Below are positions 62,046 to 64,000 of a DNA stretch of 64,000 nt, piece after piece. Where the stretch lies: NCBI GenBank assembly GCA_021613535.1, contig CP075492.1, positions 7,006,001 to 7,070,000 of the forward strand, written 5' to 3'. Source of the DNA: Adineta vaga (lineage: Eukaryota; Rotifera). Made by a program: the position numbers and the translations under genes. The notes beneath the pieces are model-generated. The model was given only the letters and a program-made list of their open reading frames with translations. It was not told the DNA's origin and searched no databases. Numbering within the stretch: position 1 is the first letter of the stretch; every line of letters begins with the position of its first letter.

Positions 62046-64000
62046 ATGGTGTTGTCTGTGCTTTTTATTCATCTGATTATATTTATCTGTACTATTCCGT
62101 TGGTACGAAATCAACAAACAAATAATTTCTCTTGTGAAATACGACCATCACAAGCAGATACAACAGAGAAATTACGAGCTTTACGTGCTCATTTAATTAG
62201 TTACGATCTATTTGCTTATGTCATTTTTTCTCAAGATGAACATGATAGTGAATATGTACAATTATATGATGAACGACGAGCATGGATTACAGGTTTTCTT
62301 GGTTCTGCTGGAACTGCTGTTGTTACACGAGATAATGCTGCATTATGGACCGATGGACGATATTGGACACAAGCAGAAGATGAACTTGATTGTAAAAACT
62401 GGTACCTTATGCGTCAAGGACAATCAGGTGTACCTTCATTAACTAGTTGGTTGGCAAGTCAAGTTAGTGGTACACCACCATATAATCAAGTTGGTGTGGC
62501 TGCTCAGTTTGCTTCATCAAGTTGGTGGTCAGGAGTAAATGATGTTCTTAATTCCAAGAATGCTACATTAGTAGAAGTCAGTGAACTGATTGATTTAATC
62601 TGGAAATCACCTGAAAGACCAACAGCTGCAGCTAATCCAGTTTTTCATCATTCAATCGAATATGCAGGTGAGACTTGGAATGTAAGAGTCAATACGATTG
62701 CTCAACTTGTACAAGCCAAAAAAGCAGATGCTTTTATTGTAACAGTACTCGATGAAAATGCTTGGTTATTCTGTTTACGTGGTTCTGATATTCCATATAA
62801 TCCTTTTTTTAAAGTAGAGATACAAATGTTTATTTTATATTTTTACTAAAATTTTATATTTAGTCTTATGCAATAGTTTATGCAAATGGAACAGCACATC
62901 TTTGGATGAATAAAAATCAATTAGATTCATCGGCACAGACGATATTACAAAACGTCAGCATTCATCCATACACATCATTTCTATCCGATCTACTCGTACT
63001 AGCTAATCGAAATGATATATCGAAAATATGGTTTTCATCATCTGCATCTCAAGCTATCTATAATCGAATTCCAGCTGAGAAACGTTTAATTGCGAGTAAG
63101 TCTGCTTAATTTCATAGTTATAATAAAACTATCCGAATTCATCTAGGTTCACCAGTCGAACTAAAGAAAGCAATAAAAAATCCCACTGAACAACAAGGCA
63201 TGCGTAATTGTGGTATTAGAGATAGTGTTGCACGTGTACGACATTTAGTTTGGCTTGAAGATCAATTGAATAAAAATATTTTCATTAATGAAACACGATC
63301 AGCTGATGAACTTGAACGATTTCAAAGCGAAGAACAATTATTTCAAACACTTAGTTTCGATGCAATCTCAGCATTCGGACCCAATGGTGCAATTATTCAT
63401 TACAGTCCAAAAGCAACAACAGCGGCACAAATTACTAAAAGTGGACTTTATTTACTTGATGCTGGTGCTCAATATCTTGATTGTACAACCGATGTTACGC
63501 GTACACATGTTTTCGGTACAGCAACACAAGAACAAAAGAAAGCTTATACACTTGTCTTTCAAGGTAACAACAAAAATGCTACTCTTTGCTTGGAAAACCA
63601 CTTGTTCTTTTTTTCTCTCTTTGCCAGGTTCGACTGATTTAGCCGATGCAATCTTTCCATATGGAGTCTACGGTCGAAGTCTTGATATTCTAGCTCGTCA
63701 ATCTCTTTACAAGAATTTTATGGACTATAATCATGGTACTGGACATGGCATTGGCCATTATCTTTCTGTTCACGAAGGTCCCTCATTTATTTCTATGGGT
63801 TATAGTTCAAGTGATATTCCGTTGATAGATGGCTTAGTATTTTCTGATGAACCTGGTTTCTATCTACCAGGTCAATTTGGTATTCGACTTGAAACGGATA
63901 TTATGGTGAAAAATTATACATTAAAAAATAATTATGGTGGTTCAACTGCACAATTTCTTCATTTTGAAATGTTAACCTGGGTTCCATTTGAACGAAATTT
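62046..64000 (+). CDS. XPNPEP: Secreted Xaa-Pro aminopeptidase (aminopeptidase P), cut at window end
   Basis: Exons 62046-62813, 62864-63095, 63147-63563 and 63628 to the window end give about 596 codons so far. A signal peptide (MVLSVLFIHLIIFICTIPL) is followed by creatinase-type N-terminal domains (RAWITGFLGSAGTAVV, NAALWTDGRYWTQAEDEL, ELIDLIWKSPERP) and the pita-bread metallopeptidase domain. Its two-metal ligands are visible: YLLDAGAQYLDCTTDVTRTH supplies both Asp, HGTGHGIGHYLSVHEGP the His, FSDEPGFYLPG and FGIRLETDIM the two Glu. It removes an N-terminal residue before proline. The signal peptide points to the secreted or membrane XPNPEP2 type, not the cytosolic XPNPEP1 type; whether a GPI signal follows cannot be seen. 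Confidence 0.95.

Overview
The window is animal nuclear DNA, most likely from a bdelloid rotifer. It is AT-rich, and its genes are broken by many short introns (mostly about 45-90 bp) with GTAAG/GTATG-type donors and TTTAG/TTTCAG acceptors. The proteins are clearly metazoan, but the intergenic distances are very small. A bdelloid-style F-box fragment and an intronless glycosyltransferase of plant/fungal type fit the same picture. The species cannot be named from the sequence alone.

Layout. 1-1140 (-): calpain-15/SOL-like protease gene that lacks the catalytic-cysteine segment. 2686-4872 (+): translation initiation factor eIF3c. 4969-7103 (+): mitochondrial ribosomal protein mS27. 7104-10100: gene-poor stretch with an F-box fragment, a copied 3' UTR and a nested hairpin. 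10101-15793 (-): membrane protein with 20 one-exon EGF repeats followed by a hedgehog-type Hint ('Hog') domain, the most unusual gene here. 16749-17637 (+): four-helix membrane protein. 18164-18924 (+) and 19130-20896 (-): two convergent secreted proteins. 21880-30888 (-): MTMR5/13 (SBF). 32060-33984 (+): WAVE/SCAR. 34674-36825 (-): nicastrin. 37396-38978 (-): branched-chain aminotransferase. 39557-40054 (+): TMEM216-like. 40484-42963 (-): NKX6-class homeobox gene. 44012-44859 (-): theta-class GST. 45273-48678 (-): WDR47. 49240-51804 (-): divergent, possibly Rel-like factor. 52424-53596 (-): APLF. 53818-56012 (-): HGSNAT. 56421-57240 (-): TIM17. 57241-59304: no gene seen. 59305-60672 (+): DUF604/GT31-like glycosyltransferase. 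60844-61079 (-): small acidic protein. About 61440-61900 (-): unidentified gene part. 62046-64000 (+): secreted aminopeptidase P, cut by the window end.

The genes are mostly independent housekeeping or developmental units, not an operon. Loose functional themes are actin and membrane trafficking (WAVE and SBF, head to head), cilia and microtubules (TMEM216-like, WDR47), mitochondrial function (mS27, TIM17, BCAT) and cell-surface signalling (EGF-Hog, nicastrin, NKX6). The best candidates for new biology are the EGF-Hog protein with its recently duplicated five-EGF block, the intronless glycosyltransferase, and the duplicated promoter and first exon between SBF and WAVE.
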